Shown here: positions 20,067 through 28,565 of the stretch, piece after piece | How the letters are laid out: the number at the start of each line of letters is the position of its first letter | How positions within the stretch are numbered: the first letter of the stretch is position 1 | Source of the DNA: JBBDMX01 sp040878035 | Lineage (GTDB): Bacteria; Planctomycetota; Phycisphaerae; Phycisphaerales; Phycisphaeraceae | Direction: 5' to 3' | DNA length: 64,000 nt | NCBI GenBank assembly: GCA_040878035.1 | Contig: JBBDMX010000101.1 | Location: 177,012 to 241,011, forward strand | Position numbers and translations under genes: made by a program | The notes under the pieces: model-generated | Databases searched by the model: none | What the model was told of the DNA's origin: nothing | The model's input: only the letters and a program-made list of their open reading frames with translations

Positions 20067-20380
20067 CCACGAAGAAGAGGTAACAGGGATGAACACGGAT
20101 GAACACGGATAGGAAAAGAAGGAACAGCGATGGACATGATCGACATGATGAGTTCGAAATCCGGATTCGGAAATCATGTCCATCATGTCCATCCTTGCTC
20201 CTTCTTCTCTCTCTTTTTCCCATCCGTGTTCATCCGTGTTACTAAGGGGAGCGGTTTATAGGCGACACATAGAAGTCGGGCGTCGTGTCAGACGTAACGG
20301 TGTTTCCAGAAGTTTGTTTAATATTCTGGTGTCAACTATAAACCGCTCCCCGTAGTACCTCTTCTTCTTTGCTTCGTGTC
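20067..20380. repeat. Large inverted repeat (GAACACGGAT words) interrupted by a miniature element
   Basis: The left part (about 20067-20110) contains CACGAAGAAGAGGTA and two GAACACGGAT units; the right part (about 20221-20240 and 20356-20378) is its complement. Between them are ATGGACATGAT words and their complement. Removing the insertion at 20242-20355 restores a continuous arm (gtgttacctcttc), so this repeat is older than the insertion. It fills the PII-amt interval. Confidence 0.75.
20242..20355. mobile_element. 114-base MITE-like element with TA target duplication
   Basis: Terminal inverted repeats CTA(A/C)GGGGAGCGGTTTATAG, extending with mismatches into GACAC, begin at 20242 and end at 20355. 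TA is found on both sides (20240-20241 and 20356-20357). The inside is non-coding. TA duplication and this size fit a non-autonomous derivative of a Tc1/mariner or IS630-type element; no matching transposase is in the window. Excision in silico reconstitutes the host repeat, which strongly supports the boundaries. Confidence 0.75.
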
Positions 20381-20392
20381 TTGGTGGCTTAC

Positions 20393-21619
20393 TTAGTTCA
20401 GGTTCAGCAGGCCGTAGCCGTGCTCGCCGTGCAGGGTGTGGTCCATGCCTGCCTTTTCACCGGCGTCGTCCAGGCGCAGGCCCAGCGTTTTTTCGATGAC
20501 CACCAGCAGGATCAGCGTGATCACCGCCGCCGTGGCGATGGACACGCCCACGCCCTTGAGTTGGTACCAGAGTTGAGTCAGCGCGCTGACTTCGCGATCG
20601 CCGCGCAGGAAGCAGACCAGGCACAGGGCGCCGACGATGCCCGCGATGCCGTGGATGCCAAAGACGTCCAGCGAATCGTCGTAACCCATCTTGTTCTTCA
20701 GGAGGATGGCGCCGTAGCAGATGATCGACGCCAGGGCGCCCAACACCATGGCGCCCCAGGGCACGACGTCGCCGGCGGCGGGCGTGATGGCGACCAGGCC
20801 GGCGAGAATGCCCGACACCAGGCCCAGACTGGTGGCCTTTTTGTGCACCAGGCCCTCGATGAGCATCCACATCAGAGCGCCCGCGGCGGCGGCGATCTGC
20901 GTCACCGCCAGCGCCTGGGCCGTCTGCATCCCCGACGCCACCGACGACCCGGCGTTGAAGCCGAACCAACCGACCCACAACAGGCCCGCGCCCATCATGG
21001 TCATGACCAGGTTGTTGGGCGACATGGCGGTGGCCGGGTAGCCCCGCCGCGAGCCCAGGTACAGCGCCGCGACCAGGCCCGACACGCCGGCGCTGATGTG
21101 GATCACCGTGCCGCCGGCAAAATCGATCGCCTCGCCGGTGAGAAAGCCGCCGCCCCAGATGATGTGCGCCAGCGGGTTGTAGACCAGGAGGCTCCACAGG
21201 GCGATGAAGACGCAGTAGCCGCGGAAACGCACGCGTTCGGCAAAGGCGCCGGCGATCAGGGCCGGGGTGATGATGGCGAATTTGCCCTGGAACATGACGA
21301 AAACCAGCTCCGGAATGGCCCGGGATTCTCCGTTGACCTGCACCACGTAACGAGCCTCATCAGCACTGATCAGGAAGAGCTTGCCCCAATCAAAGCCCAG
21401 GATGCCGCCGGGCAAGCTGGCGCCGAAGGTCAGGGCGTAGCCGCATACCGCCCAGAGCACGCCGATGATCGCCATGGCGGCGAAGCTGTGCATCATGGTG
21501 CCCAGCACGTTCTTGGTCCGCACCAGGCCGCCATAGAACATGGCCAAGCCCGGGACCATCAGGAGGACCAGGGCGGTGGAGGTGAGCATCCAGGCGGTGG
21601 TGCCTGTATCGATAGGCAT
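20393..21619 (-). CDS. amt: Ammonium transporter
   Basis: About 408 residues from ATG 21619, preceded by AAGGAG at 6-7 base spacing; upstream in-frame ATGs lack a comparable site. Eleven membrane helices are expected. Family landmarks include PGLAMFYGGLVRTKNVL near the N-terminus, NPLAHIIWGGGFL (first pore His), DFAGGTVIHISAGV, and DVFGIHGIAGIVGAL (second pore His). It conducts ammonium into the cytoplasm. The PII gene downstream on the same strand is the expected regulator. No sigma-54 site was recognised upstream. Confidence 0.95.
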   Translation of the reverse strand: MPIDTGTTAWMLTSTALVLLMVPGLAMFYGGLVRTKNVLGTMMHSFAAMAIIGVLWAVCGYALTFGASLPGGILGFDWGKLFLISADEARYVVQVNGESRAIPELVFVMFQGKFAIITPALIAGAFAERVRFRGYCVFIALWSLLVYNPLAHIIWGGGFLTGEAIDFAGGTVIHISAGVSGLVAALYLGSRRGYPATAMSPNNLVMTMMGAGLLWVGWFGFNAGSSVASGMQTAQALAVTQIAAAAGALMWMLIEGLVHKKATSLGLVSGILAGLVAITPAAGDVVPWGAMVLGALASIICYGAILLKNKMGYDDSLDVFGIHGIAGIVGALCLVCFLRGDREVSALTQLWYQLKGVGVSIATAAVITLILLVVIEKTLGLRLDDAGEKAGMDHTLHGEHGYGLLNLN

Positions 21620-21720
21620 TCGCAGGCTCCTTGGAGGATTCATCCCTGGCAAAGGAGCGGGCATGATACAGGATGAATGCACCTCGCAAAAGCGGCGTAG
21701 ACACGGAGTCGGCGCACGCT

Positions 21721-21756
21721 AAAGCCCTGGGACCCCGCGGCGGGTCCCAGGGCTTT
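21721..21756 (-). terminator. Strong 15-bp hairpin terminator
   Basis: A perfect 15-bp stem (AAAGCCCTGGGACCC at 21721-21735 pairing with 21742-21756) with a 6-base loop lies just after the stop of the 398-aa membrane protein and before amt, both on the minus strand. It ends in CTTTA rather than a long U-run, so it is a strong structural barrier but an imperfect intrinsic terminator. Confidence 0.65.
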
Positions 21757-21764
21757 ACTACGCA

Positions 21765-22961
21765 TCACGAAACGATCACCTGCGGTGTCTCGGGGCGCGG
21801 GCGGGTCAGCCAGCGGTCCTTGGTCAGGCTCACCGCAGCGCCCAGCGCCAACACCAGGAAGCTGGCGGCGACCCACAGCCAGCCGCGGTTGATCTCGACG
21901 ATCACGCGCGTGTCCCACAGCAAGAACGTGGCGCTTTCGACCAGTGCCGCGGCTGACATGGCGGCGACCATCAGCGACCGCCGTCGCCATGCCGTCACCG
22001 TCAGCCCGATGGTTAAGAGCAGCATCGCGACCGCCGGTTGGCCGACCAAACCCCAGGTCCAGGCCCACCTCTGCGACAAGGCCTGGGCGCCCCAGATCCA
22101 TGCGCCGGCCACCATGGGCACGACGATGATCAGCGCCATGAGCCACCAGCGACGTCGTCCGTAGCCGAAGGTGATCTCCAGCCCGATCAGCGTGGTCAGC
22201 ACCATCGCGGGCAGGAAATCACCGACGAGCAGGGGCAGGTTGAACGCCCAGATCAAGGCGTATTGATGCCCGAAGGTCGCCAGCATCACAACCGTGACGA
22301 ACAGCCAGCGCATCGAGGCGCTGCGCAGAAACACCTTGCCGAAGTCGCGCATGCTGATGTGTCCCAGCCGCTGGCGCAACGCTGCGAACCAGAGTAACGC
22401 GGCGCCCGCCAGCGTCATGTAGAAGCCGACGTACCACAGGGGCACAAGCTCCGGTCCGATCCGGCGGGTGCCCATGGACAGGCCGATGATGCCGGGCATG
22501 AGGAAGTTCCAGCCCAGCAGCACGCCCAGGACCGCCCACTGGAGGGGCGTGAATCGGTCGATGAGCCAGCGGCGCAGCGAGAAGAGGTTGAAGGCCGCCA
22601 TGACGATGCCGGCAAAGCCAATGAATAATGCCGAGCGTGAATAGTCCGGCGCGACCACGTCGATGGCGGTGGCACAACCGACCAGGAATGCCGCGACCAG
22701 GATAGTCAGCGAAACCGCGTCGTCGGTGACCTGTTTCCAGAGAACGATGAGAAGTGCGACCCCCAGCAGGAGCAGTTCGTAGCCCGACAGCGTCGCCAGC
22801 GCGAGAAACTTCTCGCCGGCGACGCTGGGATCATCGTAGATGGGGTCAAGCACCTCCCCTAACCCCAGCAGAATCAGGGCGGCGCTGATCAAGTAGATCA
22901 GGCTGGCGCCCATGGCAAGAGAACGGAACCATACCGACCGATGAGAAAGAGAGGTATCCAT
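21765..22961 (-). CDS. Unknown polytopic membrane protein (about 10-12 helices)
   Basis: 398 residues. ATG 22961 follows GAGGAAGG. Hydrophobic segments run through almost the whole length, for example SLIYLISAALILLGLGEVL, YELLLLGVALLIVL and VPMVAGAWIWGAQAL. Conserved-looking polar points include FGHQYALIWAFN and the Trp-rich WAWTWGLVGQP. I do not recognise the family. It is downstream of hemA on the same strand, with a 22-bp-arm hairpin between them, so it could be the last gene of the heme and cytochrome maturation unit or separately expressed. A heme- or NO-related role is possible only by position. The size and helix number recall NnrS-type proteins, but I see no specific motif. Confidence 0.6.
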   Translation of the reverse strand: MDTSLSHRSVWFRSLAMGASLIYLISAALILLGLGEVLDPIYDDPSVAGEKFLALATLSGYELLLLGVALLIVLWKQVTDDAVSLTILVAAFLVGCATAIDVVAPDYSRSALFIGFAGIVMAAFNLFSLRRWLIDRFTPLQWAVLGVLLGWNFLMPGIIGLSMGTRRIGPELVPLWYVGFYMTLAGAALLWFAALRQRLGHISMRDFGKVFLRSASMRWLFVTVVMLATFGHQYALIWAFNLPLLVGDFLPAMVLTTLIGLEITFGYGRRRWWLMALIIVVPMVAGAWIWGAQALSQRWAWTWGLVGQPAVAMLLLTIGLTVTAWRRRSLMVAAMSAAALVESATFLLWDTRVIVEINRGWLWVAASFLVLALGAAVSLTKDRWLTRPRPETPQVIVS

Positions 22962-23060
22962 GGCGTCCTTCCTCTGAAAAAAGGAATGAATAATCGTGAG
23001 GGGACAACCAACACCCGCATTATAGCGGGGCGCGCAGAAAAACCGAAGGTTTTCCGATTA

Positions 23061-23126
23061 TGAAGCGCCGCGCCTTGCCGCGCTGAACAACCGAAGCGCT
23101 CATTCGCGGCAAGCCGCGGCGCTTCA
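23061..23126. repeat. Inverted repeat, TGAAGCGCCGCGGCTTGCCGCG word
   Basis: 22-base arms (23061-23082 and 23105-23126) with one mismatch and a 22-base loop, just downstream of hemA. Similar half-arms occur near 18716 and 40224. It could act as a terminator or RNA 3' stabiliser for hemA. Confidence 0.7.
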
Positions 23127-23137
23127 TATAGGAAGGA

Positions 23138-24457
23138 TTATGACGCGGTTGAACCACGTGTGGTTTCGGGCGCGCGCCAGCTCGTCCACGTCTGGCACGC
23201 CTTGACTGTCACGTCGTGAATCGCGTCGGCGAGCATGGTGACCGGGCTGGACTGCCCGTGCTCGCGCATGGTCACCACGCAGGGATGCATCAGCTTATTG
23301 ATCAACCGATCCGCCAGTTGATTCACAGCCTTGCGTTCCTGCTCGGTCAGATCGGGACAAGCGGCAAGCAACCGGGCGATCTCGACATCGCGCAGTTGCC
23401 GGGCATCGGTGAAGACCTGCTCGATCATCGGCGTCGAAGCCGTCTGCTGGAGCCAGGTCTGGAACGCAGCGATCTCTTCATCCAGGATCGTCTCGCACAA
23501 GGGAAGCTGGGCCTGGCGATGCTGCTGGTTCTCCGCGGCGATGCGCCCCAGGGCGTCCACGTCGTACACGTACACCTGGTTGACCCGCTCGACTTCGGGC
23601 TCGACGTTGCGCGGCACCGCCAGGTCGATGACGAACATCGGCCGGCCATGACGATGCTTCTGGGCCTCGCGGATGCGTGCCGTGGTGATGATGGGCTTGG
23701 GGCAACTGGTGGCGGCGATCACCAGGTCCGCCTGCGCCAGTTGGGCATCAAGCTCGCTGTAGGGCACCGCCTGGCCCTGGCACGCCTGCGCCAGCGTGCG
23801 CGCGTTGTTGAGCGTCCGGCTGGTGACGACGAACTGCCTGGCTTGGGCCTTGCGCAGGTGCGTGCAGATCAACTGCGCCATCTCCCCGGCGCCCACCACC
23901 AGCACGCGCTTATCCGACAAATCCGAAAAAATGCTCTGCGCCACGTCCACCGCGATCGACGGGATGGACACCTTGCGGGCGGCGATCTGCGTCTCGCTGC
24001 GGATGCGCTTGCTCACGCCAAAAGCACTGTGGAACAGGCGATTGAGCACGCGCCCGGTCGTGCCCTCTTCGCTGGTCTGGGCAAAGGCGGCTTTGAGCTG
24101 GTTCACGATCTGGTATTCGCCGACGACCATGGAGTCGAGGCTGGCCGCCACGCGGAAGAGGTGCCGTACCGCCTGCTCGCCCTGGTACTGATAGAGGTGC
24201 GGCTTGAACTGCGGCACGGGCAGGTCGCGCGCCTGGGCTATGAAGCTGATCAGATCGTCGCTGTTGGGATGCTCATCGGGACTGACGACGAGCATCTCGA
24301 CGCGGTTGCAGGTGCTGACGATGGCGGCCTCGCTGCGCGGGTAGCGCTGGTGGAAGAGCATCAGGGCCGTGGACACGCCCTCGCGGGAGAACGCCAATTG
24401 CTCGCGCACGTCGATCGGCGCGGTGCGATGGTTCATGCCGATCAGGTGGATGTTCAT
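23138..24457 (-). CDS. hemA: Glutamyl-tRNA reductase
   Basis: 439 residues from ATG 24457, preceded by GAGGAG with an 8-base gap. The N-terminal catalytic motif STCNRVEML contains the thiol nucleophile (Cys50, the same number as in E. coli). GMNHRTAPIDVRE, LFRVAASLDSMVVGE, the NADPH domain VLVVGAGEMAQLI and a C-terminal dimerisation helix are present. It reduces glutamyl-tRNA to glutamate-1-semialdehyde, the first committed step of C5 tetrapyrrole synthesis. It lies downstream of ccmD on the same strand, which fits supply of heme for cytochromes. The spacer upstream contains the CACAGATGAA inverted repeat. Confidence 0.96.
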   Translation of the reverse strand: MNIHLIGMNHRTAPIDVREQLAFSREGVSTALMLFHQRYPRSEAAIVSTCNRVEMLVVSPDEHPNSDDLISFIAQARDLPVPQFKPHLYQYQGEQAVRHLFRVAASLDSMVVGEYQIVNQLKAAFAQTSEEGTTGRVLNRLFHSAFGVSKRIRSETQIAARKVSIPSIAVDVAQSIFSDLSDKRVLVVGAGEMAQLICTHLRKAQARQFVVTSRTLNNARTLAQACQGQAVPYSELDAQLAQADLVIAATSCPKPIITTARIREAQKHRHGRPMFVIDLAVPRNVEPEVERVNQVYVYDVDALGRIAAENQQHRQAQLPLCETILDEEIAAFQTWLQQTASTPMIEQVFTDARQLRDVEIARLLAACPDLTEQERKAVNQLADRLINKLMHPCVVTMREHGQSSPVTMLADAIHDVTVKACQTWTSWRAPETTRGSTAS

Positions 24458-24484
24458 GACATTCTCCTCGCGTGGCCAAGAGGA

Positions 24485-24665
24485 ATAGCCACAGATGAAC
24501 ACAGATGAACACAGATAAGCGATTCAGGCGAGGCGGGCAGGGCGGTGAAGGCCGGAAAGGCCGAATAGGGCGACCACCTGGCGCGGCGCTTGCTTTCCTG
24601 CGTTTTCTGCTTTTTTTGCTTTTCTGTTTTTTCTGTATCTGTGTTCATCTGTGTTCATCTGTGGC
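24485..24665. repeat. Inverted repeat of CACAGATGAA units between ccmD and hemA
   Basis: The arm at about 24490-24520 has three GAACACAGAT units and the arm at about 24641-24663 is the complement. Between them lie GAAGGCCGGAAAGGCCGAATAG and CTTTTCTG-type words. The ccmD 3' end is made of the right arm. Confidence 0.8.
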
Positions 24666-24779
24666 TGAATTTGATCGCCCGAGTTTGCGGCCGGCGAGCC
24701 AGATCCAGGCAGCGTAGCCCCACATCAGGCCCAGGGCCGCGGCGTAACCCAGGATGCCAAAAGTCTCTTCTTGACTCAT
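24645..24779 (-). CDS. ccmD: Small CcmD-like membrane protein
   Basis: 44 residues: a short acidic start (MSQEETFGIL), one membrane helix (GYAAALGLMWGYAAWIWLAG) and a basic tail (RKLGRSN). Its ATG overlaps the ccmC stop as ATGA (24776-24779). CcmD proteins are tiny, single-helix proteins that help release CcmE from CcmABC; position, overlap and topology fit, though sequence identity at this length is weak evidence. The last residues (SATDEHR) and the TGA stop are encoded by the CACAGATGAA repeat word. Confidence 0.7.
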   Translation of the reverse strand: MSQEETFGILGYAAALGLMWGYAAWIWLAGRKLGRSNSATDEHR

Positions 24780-25465
24780 ACGATCCCCGCGGGCGCGGCG
24801 CCGGTAGCGGTGTAGTCCGACAGATGCGCGGCGCTATGCAGCGTGGCCCGCCGTTGCAGGCGATATTGAGCGACCACCAGGCCGACGGCCAGCATCGTCA
24901 CCGGGAGGAACCAGTACGCCAGCGTCCACTGCATGGCCGGAGCGAGCTGGATCGAGCTGGGGTGAATGTCGGGCATCAGTCGCACCGACAGATACACCAG
25001 GGGCACGTCGAGGAAAGCGATCACGCCATAGACCGCAGACACCACGGCCCGGCGTTGCGAGCCGGCGATCGACGGGCGGATGAGCAGATACACGACGTAG
25101 AGCAGCCAGAGGATGAGGCTGAAGGTCAGACGCGGGCTCCAGGTCCACCACTGACCCCAGGCGCTCTTGCCCCAGATGATGCCGGTGATGAGCACCACCG
25201 ACGCCAGCACCACCGCGACGCTGGCGGAGGCCGACGCCAGGTCATCCCAGCGGCGCTGACGCTGGAGCAGATAGCCGATGCTGGCAATGAAGGTCAGGAG
25301 GCACGCGAAGAAGGTGCAGATAGCCGCGGGCAGGTGGATGTAGAAAATCTTCTGCACCGGGCCCATGGTCACCTCGGTGGGCGTCCAGGCGATCAGCATC
25401 GCGATCCCGCCGGCAAAGAGAGCCGCGGTCAATAACCAGTACAGACGGATGAGCGTGCGTGACAT
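24776..25465 (-). CDS. ccmC: Heme export/ligation protein CcmC
   Basis: 229 residues from ATG 25465, preceded by AGGAGG at 7-base spacing. Six helices are predicted, with the Trp-rich periplasmic heme-handling loop WGQWWTWSPRLT; most CcmC proteins have Asp where this has Ser. Conserved His sites are visible in FYIHLPAA and MPDIHPSS. CcmC delivers heme to CcmE in System I maturation. The gene order ccmA-ccmB-ccmC-ccmD with overlaps or short gaps is classical. Confidence 0.92.
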   Translation of the reverse strand: MSRTLIRLYWLLTAALFAGGIAMLIAWTPTEVTMGPVQKIFYIHLPAAICTFFACLLTFIASIGYLLQRQRRWDDLASASASVAVVLASVVLITGIIWGKSAWGQWWTWSPRLTFSLILWLLYVVYLLIRPSIAGSQRRAVVSAVYGVIAFLDVPLVYLSVRLMPDIHPSSIQLAPAMQWTLAYWFLPVTMLAVGLVVAQYRLQRRATLHSAAHLSDYTATGAAPAGIV

Positions 25466-25476
25466 CGGACGACCTC

Positions 25477-26151
25477 CTACGGTTCGAGCACCAGTTCGAA
25501 AACAATCCAACTCACGGCCAGGTAAATCAGGTCGATCGCCACCAGCAGGGCGATGCCCTGGCCGATGGGTTGGTTTTCGCGAAACAGCGCCTGGGTCAGT
25601 TGCGTCGAGGTGATCACCAGGGGCAGGCAGATGGGGAAGATCACCATGGCCAGGAGGCCGCCCTGAAGGCGGGTGGAGCTGACGGCGGCGGCAAAAAGGG
25701 TTCCCACGGCCGCGAAACCCAGCATGCCCAGCCCCATGATGCCGACAAACCCCAGCGGCGCTGCTGACAGGTCAAAGCCCAGCAGGATCACCGCCGCCGG
25801 CGTCACCACCAGCGCCAGCACCCCGATCAGCGCCAGATTCGCCAGCAGCTTGGCCAGGTAGATGACCGTGCGGTCCACCGGCGCCAATAGCAGGCTGGCC
25901 AGTGCCCCATCCTGGCGTTCCACGGCCATGGTTTTCTCAAAAACGAGGACGCCGCCGAAGAGGTAGGCGACCCATAACGTAGCCGTGGCCACCCCGCCCT
26001 TGCCCAGTTGCTCCGGCCCCAGCCCCAACCCCAAAACAACCACAATCAGCAATCCCAGCACAATCACCAGTCCCAAGGTCTGGCGCGTGCGGGCTTCGAT
26101 CCGCAAATCCTTGGCCAGAAGCAGTCCAATCTGAGTTAGCGCCAGGTTCAT
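25477..26151 (-). CDS. ccmB: ABC transporter permease CcmB
   Basis: 224 residues from ATG 26151, overlapping the ccmA stop as ATGA. Six helices; the N-terminal QIGLLLAKDLRIEARTRQ and the ALASLLLAPVDR region match the CcmB family. With CcmA it forms the complex whose ATP hydrolysis releases holo-CcmE from CcmC. ccmC begins 11 bases downstream. Confidence 0.93.
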   Translation of the reverse strand: MNLALTQIGLLLAKDLRIEARTRQTLGLVIVLGLLIVVVLGLGLGPEQLGKGGVATATLWVAYLFGGVLVFEKTMAVERQDGALASLLLAPVDRTVIYLAKLLANLALIGVLALVVTPAAVILLGFDLSAAPLGFVGIMGLGMLGFAAVGTLFAAAVSSTRLQGGLLAMVIFPICLPLVITSTQLTQALFRENQPIGQGIALLVAIDLIYLAVSWIVFELVLEP

Positions 26152-26903
26152 GTCCGGGTGACCTCGTGCATAACCAAAGCAACCGGCGTGCCACGCGCGG
26201 CTTGGTCCAGCACGATGTTCCCCTGGCGCAGCACCATCACGCGCCGACATAACTCCAGGCTCTGCTCGATGTTGTGATTAGTGACGATCAGCGTCTTACC
26301 GGCGGCGTCCAGCGACCCAAGCAGAAGCTGGAGTTGCTGGATCGAGGGAATATCCAAACCTGAGAATGGCTCATCGGCGAGGATGAGTTCGGGGTCGTGC
26401 ATCAGGGCGCGGGCGATGGCCAGGCGTTGCACCATGCCGCGGGAGAAGGCCTTGACGGCATCATTGGCGCGGTCCGCCAGGCGCACCTGCTCCAGCAACA
26501 TCGCGGCCCGCGCCGCGACGTTCTTGACGCCGTAGAGCCGGCCGAAGAAGAGCAGGTTTTCCAGCGCCGTCAGGTCGCGATAGAGCATGGGCTGATGGCC
26601 GATCATGCCGATGCGCCGCCGCAGGGATGCGTCGCTGCGTTTGACCGGCTGGCCCAATAGCGTCAGTTGCCCGGCCGTGGGCGCCGTCAATGTCGCCAGC
26701 AAGTGCAACAGCGTGCTCTTGCCCGCCCCGTTTGGCCCCAAAAGCGCCACGCTCTGCCCGCGCGGAATCGAGAAATTCAGCCCCCGCAGGATCAACCGGT
26801 CATCGATTTCCTTCGCCAAATCCGTTGCCTGCACAGCCGGCCCCGACGCCGCGGCAGCATCGACCGGCAGGGCAAAGTCAGGCGTGGCGGCGAAGAGGGA
26901 CAT
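26148..26903 (-). CDS. ccmA: ABC ATP-binding protein CcmA
   Basis: 251 residues. Walker A GPNGAGKST, signature FSRGMVQRLAIARAL, Walker B LILADEPFSGLD and the switch HN (TNHNIEQ) are all present. An N-terminal extension of about 25 residues, rich in Ala and Pro, precedes the core. It powers the CcmABCD complex. Directly upstream on the strand is the HPP-repeat protein. Confidence 0.93.
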   Translation of the reverse strand: MSLFAATPDFALPVDAAAASGPAVQATDLAKEIDDRLILRGLNFSIPRGQSVALLGPNGAGKSTLLHLLATLTAPTAGQLTLLGQPVKRSDASLRRRIGMIGHQPMLYRDLTALENLLFFGRLYGVKNVAARAAMLLEQVRLADRANDAVKAFSRGMVQRLAIARALMHDPELILADEPFSGLDIPSIQQLQLLLGSLDAAGKTLIVTNHNIEQSLELCRRVMVLRQGNIVLDQAARGTPVALVMHEVTRT

Positions 26904-26914
26904 GGGGCACTGGC

Positions 26915-27020
26915 GTAAAAAGTTAAAGTGTCAAGTGAGGAATACGCTCGCATACCAGACGCTTCGCGGACTCAGCGTCGTGGGTCTTTCATGTTACTTT
27001 CCACTTTTCACTTTTTGCTT
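26915..27020. repeat. Inverted repeat AAAGTNAAAAGTG with embedded GACGCTTCGCGGACTCAGCGTC hairpin
   Basis: The outer arms (about 26917-26935 and 27000-27020) are AAAAAGTTAAAGTG-type and its complement. Between them, 26958-26980 is a palindromic word (GACGCTTCGCGG..CTCAGCGTC) that recurs at 31151-31176 and inside ahbD at about 57526-57553. It spans the junction between the HPP-protein gene and ccmA. Confidence 0.7.
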
Positions 27021-28390
27021 TCCACTTTCTTTACTGGCGCCTTGATCAGCATGACCGCGACCGCGGCCGTCACCAGCGCCCCGGCGCCCAGGCCGGCAAT
27101 CAGCTTGGCTGAGGATCGCTTTTCGGGCTGGACCGGCACGGTGCCGGCCGCAGCCTGGCCGGCGCCCTGCCCCGCCGATGCCCGCGCCGCGGACTCCAAG
27201 CCCGAAATTGTCAGGCTGATTTTGCTCTGCGCCGCCTGATCCGCAGCGTGATACAGCCGGATCGGCGTCTTGCCGCCCTGGGCCGTTTCCCCCTGTTCCA
27301 GGCCCATCGCGTGCACCACCGTGCCGTCGTCGGGCACCATCACCATCGTGGCCTTGACCGCCGCCGGCGCCGTGATGTCCAGCACTGCGATGCCCTTACG
27401 GATCGGCACCAGGTAGGCGATCTGAATCTTGGCGGTGCCGGGCATCAGCGGATCGGTGCTGATCAGCCGGCCAGAATCGATGATCGTCGCATCGGGATTG
27501 AGCCCAGTGACGGCGCGGGCCTCGGTCGCCCCGACGGGCAGCGGCAGCACCAGCGTGGCCGTACCCCTCGAATCCGCCGCCGTCTTGCGGGCCGCGGCTG
27601 CATCCTTCACGATCTGATCCAGCGGCTGGCCCACCCAGACCCGGTCGCCCGGGCAGTTGAGCACCAGCACCTCAGTCACGAACAAGCCCCTGGCGTCGCG
27701 GCGAACCATAACGTGCCGCATGGTGACCGACCATTGGGGTGCCTCGGCGGCGGCATCGTAGATCGTCAGCCTGAGCATCTGGTCGGCGGCGGTCGAGCCC
27801 ATGGCCTTGCCCACCGCAAGAAACTTCAGGTCGCCGTGCTGCACGGTCACATACGGCTGCGCCGGGCCAGGCAACTGCACATCCGCCAGAATCGACACGC
27901 CATGGCTGTCGATCTGGGCCTCGGTTTCCTTGATCACCTTGTCGCCGGCGACGAACTTGATCTTGGCGACCATATTCTGGGGCAACTTGCCACCGGCGGT
28001 ACCGTGCGACACCTTGATCGCCAGGTTGGCCAGGAAGGGCTCATCCTTGAGTTTGGCCGGTCCAGCCATGGGCGGATGGCCGGCGGGCATGTCGGGATTA
28101 GCATTAGGCATGGAAGGATGCCCCGGCGGCAACTCCGCTTGACCACCGGGCATAGGTGGATGGCCCGGCGGCAACGCCGCACCATCCCCGGTACCCGCGG
28201 GGCCGGCAGCGCCCCCGCCAATAGGCGGATGACCCGCGGGCAATTCCGGTGCCGGGGCCGGGGACGCAGCCGCCGGCTTCGCTTGATCCTTGGCCGGCTC
28301 CTCGGCCCGCGCGGTCAGCACGGCCGCGGCGAGCAACAGCGCCAAGATGGTCAGGGGCATGAGCCAGTGTTTGATCTGTCGAACGAGCAT
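27008..28390 (-). CDS. Unknown exported protein with PPGHPPM repeats and C-terminal membrane anchor
   Basis: About 460 residues. ATG 28390 follows AGGA at 8-base spacing; an ATG at 28408 would add six residues. A signal peptide (ITILALLL-type core ending TARAEE) leads into a linker with five to six repeats of the form (L/M)P(P/A)GHP(P/S)M, then a beta-rich region without known motifs, and a C-terminal helix (GLGAGALVTAAVAVMLI) with Lys-rich end. It is therefore a periplasmic protein anchored at the C-terminus. It sits between ccmF and ccmA in a maturation operon. The His/Met-rich repeats could bind copper or heme (inference). I do not recognise a family. Confidence 0.7.
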   Translation of the reverse strand: MLVRQIKHWLMPLTILALLLAAAVLTARAEEPAKDQAKPAAASPAPAPELPAGHPPIGGGAAGPAGTGDGAALPPGHPPMPGGQAELPPGHPSMPNANPDMPAGHPPMAGPAKLKDEPFLANLAIKVSHGTAGGKLPQNMVAKIKFVAGDKVIKETEAQIDSHGVSILADVQLPGPAQPYVTVQHGDLKFLAVGKAMGSTAADQMLRLTIYDAAAEAPQWSVTMRHVMVRRDARGLFVTEVLVLNCPGDRVWVGQPLDQIVKDAAAARKTAADSRGTATLVLPLPVGATEARAVTGLNPDATIIDSGRLISTDPLMPGTAKIQIAYLVPIRKGIAVLDITAPAAVKATMVMVPDDGTVVHAMGLEQGETAQGGKTPIRLYHAADQAAQSKISLTISGLESAARASAGQGAGQAAAGTVPVQPEKRSSAKLIAGLGAGALVTAAVAVMLIKAPVKKVESKK

Positions 28391-28434
28391 GGGGGGCATC
28401 CTGTTCATGAATTGGGCCTACGAAAATCCGAATT

Positions 28435-28518
28435 GAACCACCAAGACACCAAGAACACCAAGGAATTCATAAGAGCAAATTGCTGTTCTTCTTGGTGTCC
28501 TTGGTGTCTTGGTGGTTC
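28435..28518. repeat. Inverted repeat ACCACCAAGACACCAAG
   Basis: Arms at 28435-28464 and 28498-28518 are complementary (GAACCACCAAGACACC and partner). The hairpin lies between ccmF and the HPP-repeat gene. A related half-word (TTCGTGTCTTGGTGG) is at about 20373-20388. Confidence 0.8.
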
Positions 28519-28565
28519 ACTGTTCCGGTCTGATCCGCATTCGTCCGCGGCTACTTCCTCTGGTT

